Origin: Acidimicrobiia bacterium | GTDB lineage: Bacteria; Actinomycetota; Acidimicrobiia; IMCC26256; JAMXLJ01 | Direction: 5' to 3' | DNA length: 64,000 bases | Assembly (NCBI GenBank): GCA_035651955.1 | Contig: DASRES010000042.1 | Span: 1-64,000, forward strand | Part shown: positions 31,525-40,985 of the stretch, piece after piece | Position numbering within the stretch: position 1 is the stretch's first letter | Layout of the letters: every line of letters starts with the position of its first letter | Translations under genes and position numbers: made by a program | The notes under the pieces: model-generated | Told to the model about the DNA's origin: nothing | The model's input: the letters and a program-made list of their open reading frames with translations, nothing else | Database searches by the model: none

Positions 31525-33540
31525 GTGGTGGTGTACGTCTTCCCCGTGGCCCGCACCGACGTCGTCCCTGCACCGCCGTCGGTGACGACGCGGCGCGACG
31601 CGCCCCACTGGGGTTACCAGCCCGCCTTGGACGGGTTGCGCGCGATCGCCGTCCTCGCGGTGATCGCGTTCCACGACGGAATCGCGTCGGTGTCGGGCGG
31701 GTTCCTCGGCGTCGACGTCTTCTTCGTGCTGTCGGGCTTCCTGATCACGTCGCTGCTCGTGAACGAGCGGCAGCGGGGCGGGCGGATCGACTTCCGGGCC
31801 TTCTGGGCGCGGCGTGCACGGCGCCTCCTCCCGGCGCTCTTCCTCCTGCTCACGGTGATCGGCGTCTACGCCTCGATGACGTCCGGTTCGGCGCTGCCCG
31901 ACGCGCACAACTTCCGTCTCGACGGCCTCGCGAGCCTGTTCTACGTCGCGAACTGGCGGTTCGCCGCGCTCGGGCAGGCCTTCTTCGCGTCGCTGTCGCC
32001 GTTCCGCCACCTGTGGTCGCTCGCCATCGAGGAGCAGTTCTACCTCGTGTGGCCGCTCGTCGTCGCGGGCTGCCTTCGGGCGGCGCGCGGCTCCCTTCGC
32101 CTGCTCACGGTGACGTGCATCGTCGGCACGGTCGTCTCGATCACGCTGTCCGCGACGCTGTACAGCGCGCACGGCTGGTCCCGCGTGTACTACGGCACCG
32201 ACACGCGTGCTCACGAGCTCCTGATCGGCGCGCTCCTCGCCGTGCTGCTCGCCAGCTGGTCGCCGGGGTCGCCGCTCGCTCGTGGTGTCGTGCGCGGCCT
32301 CGGGTTCGCCGGCGCCGCAGCGTGCCTGTGGGCATTCCACGGCCTCGGCGAGCAGTCCGCGTCCTACTACCGCGGGCTCTCGGCGGTGTTCGCCGTCTGC
32401 GTCGCCGCGGTCATCGCGTCGGCGGTGCAACCGGGACCACACGTGCTGCGCGGCGCGCTCTCTGTCGGCGCGCTTCGCTGGATCGGGCGGATCTCGTACG
32501 GCCTGTACCTCTGGCACTGGCCCGTCGACGTCTACCTGTACGAGGGGAGAGCGGGACTCCACGGGCCGACGCTCGACGTGCTCCGTCTCGCGATCACCTT
32601 CGCGATCGCGACCGTGTCGTTCTACGCGCTCGAACGGCCGGTCCGGTCGGGAGCAGCGCGACGCGCCTTCGTGCGCTTCGGTGCGCCCGCCGGTGTGCTC
32701 TGCGCGGCGCTCGCGCTGGTCGTCGGGGCGAGCATGTCGACGCCGTCCGTCGCCGCCACCGGCACCGCCACCACCTCACCGACGCCGTGCAGCGGACCGA
32801 GCGCGTTGTCGCTCGCCTCGGCCGCGAGCTACGTCCGCCGGACAGGCGTGCAGGTCGATCCTCTCCCGACGCGCATGCGCGTCGCCGTCGTCGGCGACAC
32901 AGCCGCGTGCAGCCTGCTTGCCGGCCTGACCGTCCTGGGGGAGCAAGCGGGAGTCTCCGTCGAGGGCGCCGCGGTCGCCGGATGCAGTCCCCTGACCGAC
33001 GGGATCGGACCCGCCGGTGCTTCGCCGCGGGAGACGCAACGATGCGATTCGACCGTTCACGCATTGCAGGCGGCTGTTCTGACGCGTGGCCGCCCGGACC
33101 TCGTCGTCTGGTACAGCGGGCCGGACATCGCCGATCAGCGAGTCGGCCGGCGCGTCGTACGATTCGGTACGCCCGACGCGGACGCGCTCCTTCTCGCACG
33201 GATGGATGCCGCGCTCGCGCGGCTCACGGGCGGTGCGCGTCTGGTGATCGTGACGAACGCGCCCGACGCCGCCGTGGAGCACGCCCGTCCACCTGATGCC
33301 GCGAGAACGGCGGCGATCCTCCGTCTCGACGCGCTCTACCGTGACTTCGCGGCGAGACATCCGGGCCGAGTTGTCGTCGCCGACCTCGTCCCCGTGCTGT
33401 GCCCGGGCGGGCCACCGTGTCCCCGGTTGGTGCAGGGCGTCGTCGCGCGGCCGGTGGACGGCGTCCGACTCGACGGGCAGGGATCCGTGATCGTCGCCCG
33501 GTGGCTCGTCCCCGAGCTCGCGAGCATCGCCGCGCGCTGA
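31525..33540 (+). CDS. AT3 (OafA/YrhL-type) acyltransferase with degenerate SGNH domain
   Basis: 671 residues from GTG 31525; GTG 31546 is also possible, since the domain starts at YQPALDGLRAIAVLAV. Ten membrane helices hold the AT3 motifs: AFHDG, FLGVDVFFVLSGFLIT, RRARRLLPAL and the SIEEQFYLVWP-like LAIEEQFYLVWP. The C-terminal third is an extracytoplasmic SGNH-like domain. Its block I is VVGDTAACSL, with Thr459 where the nucleophilic Ser is expected, and block V reads DGVRLD where DxxH carries the catalytic His (Arg648 here). The membrane domain can still pass acyl groups outwards. The SGNH part is probably not an esterase or transferase by the usual triad. Confidence 0.8.
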   Translation: MVVYVFPVARTDVVPAPPSVTTRRDAPHWGYQPALDGLRAIAVLAVIAFHDGIASVSGGFLGVDVFFVLSGFLITSLLVNERQRGGRIDFRAFWARRARRLLPALFLLLTVIGVYASMTSGSALPDAHNFRLDGLASLFYVANWRFAALGQAFFASLSPFRHLWSLAIEEQFYLVWPLVVAGCLRAARGSLRLLTVTCIVGTVVSITLSATLYSAHGWSRVYYGTDTRAHELLIGALLAVLLASWSPGSPLARGVVRGLGFAGAAACLWAFHGLGEQSASYYRGLSAVFAVCVAAVIASAVQPGPHVLRGALSVGALRWIGRISYGLYLWHWPVDVYLYEGRAGLHGPTLDVLRLAITFAIATVSFYALERPVRSGAARRAFVRFGAPAGVLCAALALVVGASMSTPSVAATGTATTSPTPCSGPSALSLASAASYVRRTGVQVDPLPTRMRVAVVGDTAACSLLAGLTVLGEQAGVSVEGAAVAGCSPLTDGIGPAGASPRETQRCDSTVHALQAAVLTRGRPDLVVWYSGPDIADQRVGRRVVRFGTPDADALLLARMDAALARLTGGARLVIVTNAPDAAVEHARPPDAARTAAILRLDALYRDFAARHPGRVVVADLVPVLCPGGPPCPRLVQGVVARPVDGVRLDGQGSVIVARWLVPELASIAAR

Positions 33541-33544
33541 CCGG

Positions 33545-36376
33545 TCAGCGGGGCTCGGGCGCGCGCTCCGCCGCGCGTGTTCCACGCCTCCTCCGCATCG
33601 CGACGAGCGCGGTCGCGAGAAGCGCGACGAGCGCGACGAGGACGACGATCGACACGACTGCACCCGTGCGTACCGAGTGGGGCTCGTAGCGCAGCTCGAC
33701 CTGCGTCGTGCCCGACGGGACGCGCACGGCGGAGAACGCGTAGTTCGCCGTGACGATCGGCGCGCTCCGCCCGTCGACCGTCGCCTTCCAGCCCGGGAAC
33801 CGGCTGATGCGCGCGACGAGCCATCCCGGATCGGTGCGCGAGACACGCAGGACGACTCGGGTGGCCGTCTCGCTGACCACGCGCACGTCGCCGGGTGAGC
33901 GGCTGGGCGGGCCCGCGGGTGCATCCACGAGCACGACGTCCGACGGGTCGGCGTGCCGCGACGTCATCGTCCGCAACGCGGTGGTCGCGTTGGTCCGCAC
34001 CGCGTGGGGAGGCGACCAGTAGCGCGGCGGTGCGCCGGGGACGCGGAAGATCCCGACGGGGGGAGACCGTCGGACGAGCTCGAGGCCGGGCACGCTCGTG
34101 TCGAACACGCTGCGGACCGCGATGGCATCCGGTGTGCGCGTTCCGTCGGACGCGACCGTCGCCGCGTACACCGCCGGTCCGGCGCCTCGCACGGGGGAGA
34201 ACGTGAACACGCCCTCGCCGTCCCGGCACGTCGCGCGCGCGCCCTCCGCGACCGGTGTGCCGCGCGCGTCGGCGAGCGTCAACGTACACGGGTGCGCGCC
34301 GTGCTGTCCCGGGATCGTCACGCTGAGCCCGTCGAACGAGCCGTCCGTCACCGTGAAGCGCGCGGCGTCCGTCGCGCTCGGCTGCGCCGGGACTGGGCGC
34401 GCGTACGGGTACGGCCCTCCGGTGACGACGTACTGCACGCCGATCGCCGCGAGGCTCGTCGTGCCGTTCACGGGCGCGCCGTCGCCCTCGACGCCGATCT
34501 CCGATCCCGCGACGACGACACGCGGCGGTCGGAGGAGCCGGCGGTACAACGCGTCGTAGTCCTTCACGAGCACGGCGTCGTAGCTGTCGACCTTGTACAG
34601 CCGGTACCAGAGGTTGACGTCACCCGGGATCGACGTGATGTCCGTCGTCAGCATCACTGACTGGCCCACCGTGTTGCGGACGGTCTCGAGCGCCGGGGTC
34701 ACCGGATAGACGTACTTGGGCGCGACGGTCGGGTTGAAGCGGCGGAACATCCAACCCGTCTGCGCGAAGATGACGACGACCACGACGCCGCACGCGACCG
34801 CCGTCACGCGGCGTGTACGACGGAGCGCGGCGACCGCAACGGCCGCCGCACCGACTGCCAACGACACCCCGACGAACAGGAGCTGGTCACGCGCCAGCCG
34901 CTTGGCCGCCGGCGTCGTGAGCACGCCGGGCGCGACCCGGGGCGTCGCGTAGTGGCGCAGGTAGCGCGCGGCGAGGTACGTCGCGAGGAGCAGCACGATC
35001 GTGCCCGCGGCCACGCCGACCGGCACCAGCCACGCCCGCGTGCGCTGCACCGCGGTGGTCAACAGGTCGCGGCGCGCCAACACGTCGAAGCCGATCGCGG
35101 ACAGGACGGCGATGCTGAAGATCCACACCACGTCGCTGCGCACGACCTGCGCGACGTCTGCACCGGGAAGGTGGTTCAGCGCGCGGCCGATGCCCGCGAC
35201 GTCGTACGCGTAGAGCAACCAGGCCGCCGCCGCACCGGTGAAGTACGCGACGGTTGCCCGGCGCCGACGCACGAGCGACAGCACGGCTGCTGCCGCGAGG
35301 AGGAGCGCGAGCAGCCCGACGTAGAAGCCGGCGTACTCCGGGAGCGGGATGACGTTCGGGTCGCGCGCGCCCGTGTTGTCACCGAAGATGCGTGGCACCG
35401 CGTACAGCGCGGCGAGGTGCACGTTGAGGAAGGAAGGTGAGCCGTGCTGGCGGAAGACGTAGATGGCGCTGCGGTGCAGGTACTCCACCGACGGGACGAG
35501 TTGCACCGCGGCCAGCGCGACGCCGGTCACGGCAGCCGCTCCGACCGTCACGACGCGCATTGCGCGCGCCGCCAGCGGTACGTCGGACGACGTCAGCGCG
35601 CGCACGATCACGTAGCCGGCGACGAGCACGAACGAGAAGAGCGATCCTTCCGGGTTGCCACTGAACAGGCTGAGGGCCACCGCGGCGGCGACCGCAATGC
35701 CCCCCAGGACGACGTGCTCGCGATCTCTTGCTCGGACGAGGCATTCGGCCGCCGCGATCACGGCCGGCATCAAGACGACGGGCGACGAGACGGGCCAGGA
35801 GAGCCACAGCACGCTGAACGCGCAGAACATGAACGCGGTCGCGCCGACGAGCGCTCCCCCGAAGCTCACCCGCAGCATCCGCAGGAACAGCCACGTGAAG
35901 AAGCCCGCCGCGACGAGCTTGAGGAACGCGGCCACCGCGAGCGCGGCGCGGAACGGCAACACCCAGTAGGGGAGGCTGAACGGCGAGAAGATCGCGGACT
36001 GGGTGTTGCCGAGCTGCGGCGCGCCGGCGCCGTTGTACGGGTTCCACAGCGGTAGGTGCCCGGAGTGGAGCGCGTCGCGCCCGTACTGGAACCAGGGATC
36101 GAACTGCCGGACGACGTCCGACGATCCCGGGTTGAGGGGCCGGTAGGACGGGTCTCCGAGATTGAAGACGGCCGACTGCTGGAGGATGTCGGCGGGCGTG
36201 TAGTAGCCGGCCGTCGTGATCGGCTTCCACAGGAAGACGGCCGCGAGCGCGGTGAGCACGAGCAGGGCACGAACCCACTCCGGCACGGTCGCGAGGCGCG
36301 CCGGTGAACGGACCGCCACCTCGTCCGATGCCGTGACCGGCGCGCCGGGGCGTCCCGTCACGGGGTCCCACCACAT
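33545..36376 (-). CDS. YfhO-like large membrane protein
   Basis: 943 residues with a dozen or more hydrophobic segments, then a soluble extracytoplasmic domain of about 330 residues, and one last C-terminal helix before an Arg-rich tail. The N-terminal loop DILQQSAVF and the motifs WNPYNGAGAPQLGN and GNPEGSLFSFVLV are typical of the YfhO family, which are GT-C-related proteins linked to glycosylation of wall polymers. FPGWKATVDGR near the C-terminus is a family hallmark. It is tail to tail with the acyltransferase (4 bases) and divergent from a GT39 gene (14 bases). Confidence 0.8.
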   Translation of the reverse strand: MWWDPVTGRPGAPVTASDEVAVRSPARLATVPEWVRALLVLTALAAVFLWKPITTAGYYTPADILQQSAVFNLGDPSYRPLNPGSSDVVRQFDPWFQYGRDALHSGHLPLWNPYNGAGAPQLGNTQSAIFSPFSLPYWVLPFRAALAVAAFLKLVAAGFFTWLFLRMLRVSFGGALVGATAFMFCAFSVLWLSWPVSSPVVLMPAVIAAAECLVRARDREHVVLGGIAVAAAVALSLFSGNPEGSLFSFVLVAGYVIVRALTSSDVPLAARAMRVVTVGAAAVTGVALAAVQLVPSVEYLHRSAIYVFRQHGSPSFLNVHLAALYAVPRIFGDNTGARDPNVIPLPEYAGFYVGLLALLLAAAAVLSLVRRRRATVAYFTGAAAAWLLYAYDVAGIGRALNHLPGADVAQVVRSDVVWIFSIAVLSAIGFDVLARRDLLTTAVQRTRAWLVPVGVAAGTIVLLLATYLAARYLRHYATPRVAPGVLTTPAAKRLARDQLLFVGVSLAVGAAAVAVAALRRTRRVTAVACGVVVVVIFAQTGWMFRRFNPTVAPKYVYPVTPALETVRNTVGQSVMLTTDITSIPGDVNLWYRLYKVDSYDAVLVKDYDALYRRLLRPPRVVVAGSEIGVEGDGAPVNGTTSLAAIGVQYVVTGGPYPYARPVPAQPSATDAARFTVTDGSFDGLSVTIPGQHGAHPCTLTLADARGTPVAEGARATCRDGEGVFTFSPVRGAGPAVYAATVASDGTRTPDAIAVRSVFDTSVPGLELVRRSPPVGIFRVPGAPPRYWSPPHAVRTNATTALRTMTSRHADPSDVVLVDAPAGPPSRSPGDVRVVSETATRVVLRVSRTDPGWLVARISRFPGWKATVDGRSAPIVTANYAFSAVRVPSGTTQVELRYEPHSVRTGAVVSIVVLVALVALLATALVAMRRRRGTRAAERAPEPR

Positions 36377-36381
36377 AGGCT
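36376..36381 (+). promoter_or_regulatory. Putative -10 box (TAGGCT) between divergent membrane genes
   Basis: TAGGCT ends nine bases before ATG 36391, with no ribosome site between, which suggests a leaderless transcript. Its first base is also the first base of the divergent YfhO-like start codon, so promoter use for one gene excludes the start region of the other. Confidence 0.4.
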
Positions 36382-36390
36382 GGCGACCCC

Positions 36391-37737
36391 ATGTCGTCGA
36401 CCTCGACCGCGTCGATCGAGCCCGCCGACGAGGCGCCCGTCGCGACCGGCGCGCGCGCCCCCACGTCGAGCTCGCAGCGCTTCTGGACGGTCCTGCTGCT
36501 GATCGCGATCGCGGGGCTCGGTCTGCGCGTCGCGTACGTACTGGGCGCGAAGCGGGGCGAGCCGATGATGGGCGACGCCATCTACTACAACGGCCAGGCC
36601 GTCGCGCTGGCCGAGGGCCGCGGCTTCACGTGCCCGTTCCCCGGCACGCCGAGCTGCCCGAAGAAGGTCCCGGTGGCCGATCACCCGCCGCTCACCGCGC
36701 TCGCGATGGCGCCTGCATCGTGGCTGTTCCCGAAGGACGACACCGCGCAGCGCCTGTCGATGACGCTCATCGGGACGGCGGGGATCGTGGTGATCGGCAT
36801 GCTGGGGCGGTCGTTGGCGGGCGAGCGCGCGGGACTGATCGCGGCCGCGATCGCGGCGGTGTACCCGAACCTCTGGGTCAACGACGGGCTCATCATGTCG
36901 GAGACGCTCGCCGCGCTCACGGTCGCGCTGGCCCTCCTGCTCGCGTACCGCGTCGCGCGACGACCGTCCTGGACGAGCGTCGTCGCGCTCGGCGCGGTGT
37001 GTGGGCTGGCGATCCTCACCCGTGCGGAGCTCGGCCTCCTGATCCCCGCGGTCGCGATCCCGGTCGTGTTCGTCGCCCGCGGCCTGGCGACGCGCCGGCG
37101 CGTCGAGCTCGCCGCCGTGATCGTGCTGAGCGCGGTCGTCGTGATCGCGCCGTGGGTCGTCCCGAACATGTTCCGGTTCAAGAAGCCCGTCTACCTCTCG
37201 ACGAACGACGGCATCACGCTCGCGGGCGCGAATTGCCCGTCTGTCTACTCCGGGAAGGGCCTGGGACTCTGGACGCTCGACTGCCAGACGGCGCCGAAGG
37301 GCGATCAGTCACAAGTCGACGCGTACCTCCGCCACCGGGGCCTCTCGTACATCAGGCACCACGTCGGGCGATTGCCGATCGTCATCGCCGCTCGTGAGGG
37401 GCTCGTCTGGGGCGTGTTCCGCCCGGCCACGATGGTCGCGTACAACAAGGGCGAGGGCCGCGAGACGTGGGTGTCGTGGCTGGGGTACGCCGCGTACTGG
37501 ATCCTCGTGCCGCTCGCGGCTGTGGGCGTGCTGACGCTTCGCCGCCGGCGCGTGATGGTCTGGCCGTTGCTGGCACAGTTCGGCATCGTCGTCGTGACCG
37601 CGGCCGTGTTCTACGGGCTGTGGCGGTTCCGGATACCGGTCGAGGTGGTGCTCGTCGTCTTGGCCGCGGTGGCGATCGACGCGTTCGCACGGCGCGGCGC
37701 GAGGCGCGGCGGCGCTCATGCCGCCGCGCCGGCGTGA
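36391..37737 (+). CDS. GT39-like polytopic glycosyltransferase (Cys-pair subfamily)
   Basis: 448 residues. GDAIYYNGQAVALAEG is the acidic first loop, VADHPPLTALA the following HPP motif, and VYPNLWVNDGLIMSE the segment shared with the paralogs at 25279, 54595 and 56013. The loop ANC-PSV-Y-S-G-KGL-G-LWTLDC fits the Cys-pair signature. About ten helices are present, and the end is rich in Ala and Arg. It should transfer a sugar from polyprenyl phosphate on the outer membrane face. The gene is joined to a lipoprotein gene by TGATG. Confidence 0.8.
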   Translation: MSSTSTASIEPADEAPVATGARAPTSSSQRFWTVLLLIAIAGLGLRVAYVLGAKRGEPMMGDAIYYNGQAVALAEGRGFTCPFPGTPSCPKKVPVADHPPLTALAMAPASWLFPKDDTAQRLSMTLIGTAGIVVIGMLGRSLAGERAGLIAAAIAAVYPNLWVNDGLIMSETLAALTVALALLLAYRVARRPSWTSVVALGAVCGLAILTRAELGLLIPAVAIPVVFVARGLATRRRVELAAVIVLSAVVVIAPWVVPNMFRFKKPVYLSTNDGITLAGANCPSVYSGKGLGLWTLDCQTAPKGDQSQVDAYLRHRGLSYIRHHVGRLPIVIAAREGLVWGVFRPATMVAYNKGEGRETWVSWLGYAAYWILVPLAAVGVLTLRRRRVMVWPLLAQFGIVVVTAAVFYGLWRFRIPVEVVLVVLAAVAIDAFARRGARRGGAHAAAPA

Positions 37738-38210
37738 TGCGCGCGCGTTGTTCGGTGCTCGCGGCGCTGATCTTCACGCTCGGCGCGGTCGCGCTCGCGG
37801 CCTGCTCGAGCAGCAACGCGAGCACCGACTTCCCGGCGACGACGACGACGCAACGACCGAAGGGATCGCTCAGCGTGAACGCCGACGTCATCCCGCCGGT
37901 CACGATCCCGCCGTCCGGATGCCCGGCCGCGACCGGCACCACCGTCGTCATCACCATCGACGAGAGCGGGATCACGCCGAAGTGCGTGACGGCGCGGCTG
38001 TCGCAGGACTTGCTGTTCGTCAACAAGGGAACCGCATTCCACAACGTCTCGATCGAGGACGTCACCGCCAACCTCGACGTCGGGGACCAGCAACCGTTCG
38101 GCCGGATCGGCCGCTACTTCATGCCGGGCGAGTACGCGATCCACTCGCTGACCGAACCGAGCGTGAGCATCAACCCGACGTTCCACGGGACGCTCGTCGT
38201 CACGCGCTGA
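37737..38210 (+). CDS. Lipoprotein with cupredoxin-like domain
   Basis: 157 residues. The signal peptide ends in the lipobox LAAC (residue 22). A Thr-rich linker is followed by a beta domain: TVVITIDESGITPKCV, LLFVNKGTAFHNVSIED and RYFMPGEYAIHSLT. The FHNVSI and MPGEY pair is the outline of a cupredoxin, but the Cys that would complete a type 1 copper site after the second strand is absent, so copper binding is doubtful. The start ATG 37737 shares its A with the stop of the GT39 gene. The gene ends inside the convergent reductase gene by 11 bases. Confidence 0.7.
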   Translation: MRARCSVLAALIFTLGAVALAACSSSNASTDFPATTTTQRPKGSLSVNADVIPPVTIPPSGCPAATGTTVVITIDESGITPKCVTARLSQDLLFVNKGTAFHNVSIEDVTANLDVGDQQPFGRIGRYFMPGEYAIHSLTEPSVSINPTFHGTLVVTR

Positions 38211-39093
38211 TCCCGCGCGCGACGGCGAGCGCGCGCAGCCCGTCACGGAGGTCGACGGTCGGCTCCCAGCCCGGCGGTCTCGGCGGGGACGGCCACGACG
38301 TGAACATCTCACGCGGTCGGTACGGCCGCGCGCCCCACCGGACGGCGAGTCGACGTCCGGTCACGTCCGAGACCGTGTCGACGAGCTCGCGCAGCGTGAC
38401 CGGCCGGTCGGCGCGCGCACCGAAGAGTCGTCCGCGGGCGTCGCCGGCGAGCAGCGCGTCGGCGACGGCGAGCAGCGCGCGCACCACGTCGTCGACGTGG
38501 ACGAGGTCGATGAGCTGCTCGCCCGGTGACATGTCGAGCGTCCGGCCCGACTCGGCCGCGTCGAGCAGCAGCGGGACGAGCTTCGGGCGGCGATCGTTGG
38601 GACCGTACGTGTCGAACAGCTCGAGGGTCGCGACCCGGAGCGCCTCGACGTCGCCGTAGTAGCGCAGCACGTCCGCGAACGCCTGCTTCGTCGCGGCGTA
38701 GAGCGAGGTCGGTGTCGCGTCGCGACCTTCGTAGCGCTGCCACGCGCTCGACACGTTGACGAACGGCGTCCCGGACCGGGCGGCCGCCTCCGCGAGCTGC
38801 GCGGGGAACGTGACGTTGGAGGCGACGAGCGGCGCAATGTCGGCCGGTGCGTGCGCGGCCTGGAACCGGGTTGCGACGTGGAAGCAGACGGTCGGTCTGA
38901 CGGACGCGACGTACTCCACCAACTCGCCGGCGTCGCAGGGCAGCTCGCGCGCGTGGACGCCGTCGGGGGCGCGTGACAGCGGCGGCCGGACCAGCGCGTG
39001 GACCGACCAGCCGTCGCGCACGAGCCGGCGGACGAGGTGCCCGCCGACGAACCCGGTCGCGCCGGTGACGAGCGCGGCTCTCGCGGTAGTCAT
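38200..39093 (-). CDS. NAD-dependent sugar epimerase/reductase (SDR), dideoxyhexose cassette
   Basis: 297 residues. The Rossmann loop is LVTGATGFVGGHLVRRL. The catalytic motif is SLYAATKQAF (YxxxK), with VNVSSAWQRY giving the Ser. DLVHVDDVVRALLAV and the C-terminal DLRDGLRALA are those of extended SDR enzymes on nucleotide sugars. It is the last gene of the five-gene unit RfbF-RfbG-RfbH-RmlC-like-SDR. By analogy with CDP-ascarylose or CDP-abequose synthesis it would reduce the 4-keto group of the CDP-3,6-dideoxyhexulose (inference). It starts seven bases after the epimerase stop. Confidence 0.8.
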   Translation of the reverse strand: MTTARAALVTGATGFVGGHLVRRLVRDGWSVHALVRPPLSRAPDGVHARELPCDAGELVEYVASVRPTVCFHVATRFQAAHAPADIAPLVASNVTFPAQLAEAAARSGTPFVNVSSAWQRYEGRDATPTSLYAATKQAFADVLRYYGDVEALRVATLELFDTYGPNDRRPKLVPLLLDAAESGRTLDMSPGEQLIDLVHVDDVVRALLAVADALLAGDARGRLFGARADRPVTLRELVDTVSDVTGRRLAVRWGARPYRPREMFTSWPSPPRPPGWEPTVDLRDGLRALAVARGISA

Positions 39094-39100
39094 CGCCGCC

Positions 39101-39640
39101 TCAGAGCCGGAACGGGCTGACGAAGTCGGGGAGCGCGGGCAGGGCGCGGTCGCGCTCCGAGACGACGGGCTCGGGGATCGGCCACGCGATGCCCGCGCTG
39201 TCCCAGCGGATGCCGGTGTCGTGGTCGGGCGCGTGCTCGGTCGACACGAGGTACGCCATCCACGCGTCCGCCGTCGCCTGGAAGCCGTGCGCACACCCGC
39301 GGGGGACGTGCAGCGCGGCGGGCGCTGCGCCGTCGAGGACGACGCACGCGTGGTGCGCGTACGTGGGGGAGTCGACGCGGAGGTCCACGACGACGTCGAC
39401 GACGCTGCCCTGCAGGCACGAGACCGTCTTCGCGTGGTCGTGCGGCGGGGTCTGGAAGTGGAGCCCGCGCACGACGCCGGGCGCCGAGCGCGAGAGGAAG
39501 ACCTCGGCGATCGTCGGGTCCATGCCGTCGGCGGCGAATCGGCTGCGCTGGTAGAGCTTCACGAAGTCGCCGCGGTCGTCGTGCGCGAGCCGGAGGTCGA
39601 CGAGGACGCAGCCCGGGATGTCGGCGAGGTCAACCAGCAC
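39101..39640 (-). CDS. RmlC-like nucleotide-sugar 3,5-(or 5-)epimerase
   Basis: 179 residues from GTG 39640, the length of dTDP-4-dehydrorhamnose 3,5-epimerase. [19 protein letters not shown] holds the catalytic His, and the core shows [29 protein letters not shown] and YLVSTEHAP. The cupin dimer acts on 4-keto sugars, inverting C5 (and C3). Because its neighbours are CDP-sugar enzymes, the substrate is probably a CDP-3,6-dideoxy-4-hexulose, as for AscE in ascarylose synthesis, and not dTDP-rhamnose; no rmlA, B or D is here. It overlaps the RfbH gene by 11 bases. Confidence 0.85.
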   Translation of the reverse strand: MLVDLADIPGCVLVDLRLAHDDRGDFVKLYQRSRFAADGMDPTIAEVFLSRSAPGVVRGLHFQTPPHDHAKTVSCLQGSVVDVVVDLRVDSPTYAHHACVVLDGAAPAALHVPRGCAHGFQATADAWMAYLVSTEHAPDHDTGIRWDSAGIAWPIPEPVVSERDRALPALPDFVSPFRL

Positions 39641-40985
39641 GGGACGCGCGGCGCCGTGCGCGGACGGGCGCGGCGACGAAGTCGCGGACGACGCTGATCG
39701 TGTAGTCGAGCATCTCGTCGGTCAGACCTGGGAACACGCCGATCCAGAACGTGGACTCCGCGATCCGGTCGGCGTTGCGCATCGATCCGACGGTGCGCCG
39801 CGGGAGGTGCGTGTACGCGGGTTGGCGCAGCAGGTTCCCGCCGAACAGGAGACGCGTCGCGACGTTGTGCTCCTCCAGGTGGTGCACGATGTCGTAGCGG
39901 TCGAACCCGGCGTCGGGCTCGACCGAGATCGCGAACCCGAACCAGCTCGGCTCGGCGCCGTCCGTCGCGCGGGGGAGCAGCAGCCCGTCGACGTCAGCGA
40001 GACCGTCGTGGAGGCGGCGCCAGTTGCAGCGACGCGCGGTGACGAACGCGTCGAGCTTGTCGAGCTGCGCGAGCCCGACCGCCGCCTGCATGTCGGTGAG
40101 CTTCAGGTTGTAGCCCAGCCGTGAGTAGATGTACTTGTGGTCGTAACCGTACGGAAGATCGCCCAGCTGCCACCCGAAGCGGCGACCGCACGTGTCCTCC
40201 TTGCCCGGGTCGCACCAGCAGTCGCGGCCCCAGTCCCGGAGCGACTCGACGACTTTCGTGAGGCGCGCGTCGTTGACGACGACGCAGCCGCCCTCGCCCA
40301 TCGTGATCTGGTGCGCGGGGTAGAAGCTGACGGTCGCGGTCGCGCCGAACGTGCCGACGGCCCGACCGCGATACGTCGCGCCGAGCGCATCGCACATGTC
40401 CTCGACGACCCACAGGCCGTGACGTTGCGCGACCTCGGTGACGGCGCCAAGGTCGAACGGGTTGCCGAGGGTGTGCGCGGCCATGATCGCCTTCGTGCGC
40501 GGTCCGACCGCTTCCTCCAGCAGTGTGGCGTCGAGGTTGTACGTCCCGAGCTCCGCGTCGACGAACACAGGGACGAGACCGTTCTGGTAGATCGGGTTCA
40601 CGGTCGTCGGGAAGCCCGACGCGAGGGTGATGACCTCGTCGCCCGGTCGCAGCGCGGCGTCGCCGAGCGTGTGATCGGTGAGCGCGCTCAGGGCGAGCAG
40701 GTTCGCGGACGAACCCGAGTTGCAGAGGAGCGCGGCGCGAGCGTCGAACCGCTCGGCGAAGCGACGCTCGAACTCGTCCGCGAAGCGACCCGTCGTGAGC
40801 CACATGTCGAGCGCGGCGTCGAGCAGGAGCCGCAGCTCGGCGTCGTCGAGCACCTTTCCCGAGACCGGCACGGGCGTCACGCCGGGGACGAAGACGCGAG
40901 GCGGGAACGCGACGTCGTGGTACCGCCGGGCGAGGTCGAGGATCTGCTCGCGCAGCTCGGACGCGGTGGCGCCGTCGTCGCTCAC
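39630..40985 (-). CDS. rfbH: CDP-4-keto-6-deoxyglucose 3-dehydrase (E1, RfbH type)
   Basis: 451 residues from GTG 40985. It has the aminotransferase fold, but [14 protein letters not shown] carries His225 where PLP-dependent aminotransferases have the Schiff-base Lys; this is the mark of the PMP-dependent dehydrase. The [2Fe-2S] cysteines follow the E1 rule exactly: Cys198, Cys256, Cys258 and Cys266, spaced C-x57-C-x-C-x7-C. The enzyme removes the C3 hydroxyl of CDP-4-keto-6-deoxy-D-glucose, needing a flavin/FeS reductase (E3), which is not in the window. It overlaps both neighbours, so it is co-translated with RfbG. Confidence 0.92.
   Translation of the reverse strand: MSDDGATASELREQILDLARRYHDVAFPPRVFVPGVTPVPVSGKVLDDAELRLLLDAALDMWLTTGRFADEFERRFAERFDARAALLCNSGSSANLLALSALTDHTLGDAALRPGDEVITLASGFPTTVNPIYQNGLVPVFVDAELGTYNLDATLLEEAVGPRTKAIMAAHTLGNPFDLGAVTEVAQRHGLWVVEDMCDALGATYRGRAVGTFGATATVSFYPAHQITMGEGGCVVVNDARLTKVVESLRDWGRDCWCDPGKEDTCGRRFGWQLGDLPYGYDHKYIYSRLGYNLKLTDMQAAVGLAQLDKLDAFVTARRCNWRRLHDGLADVDGLLLPRATDGAEPSWFGFAISVEPDAGFDRYDIVHHLEEHNVATRLLFGGNLLRQPAYTHLPRRTVGSMRNADRIAESTFWIGVFPGLTDEMLDYTISVVRDFVAAPVRARRRASRAG

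Noticed and set aside
39101-39640. dTDP-rhamnose synthesis (rmlC) as the role of the epimerase
   Set aside because: No rmlA, rmlB or rmlD is present; all neighbours are CDP-sugar enzymes in one overlapping operon.
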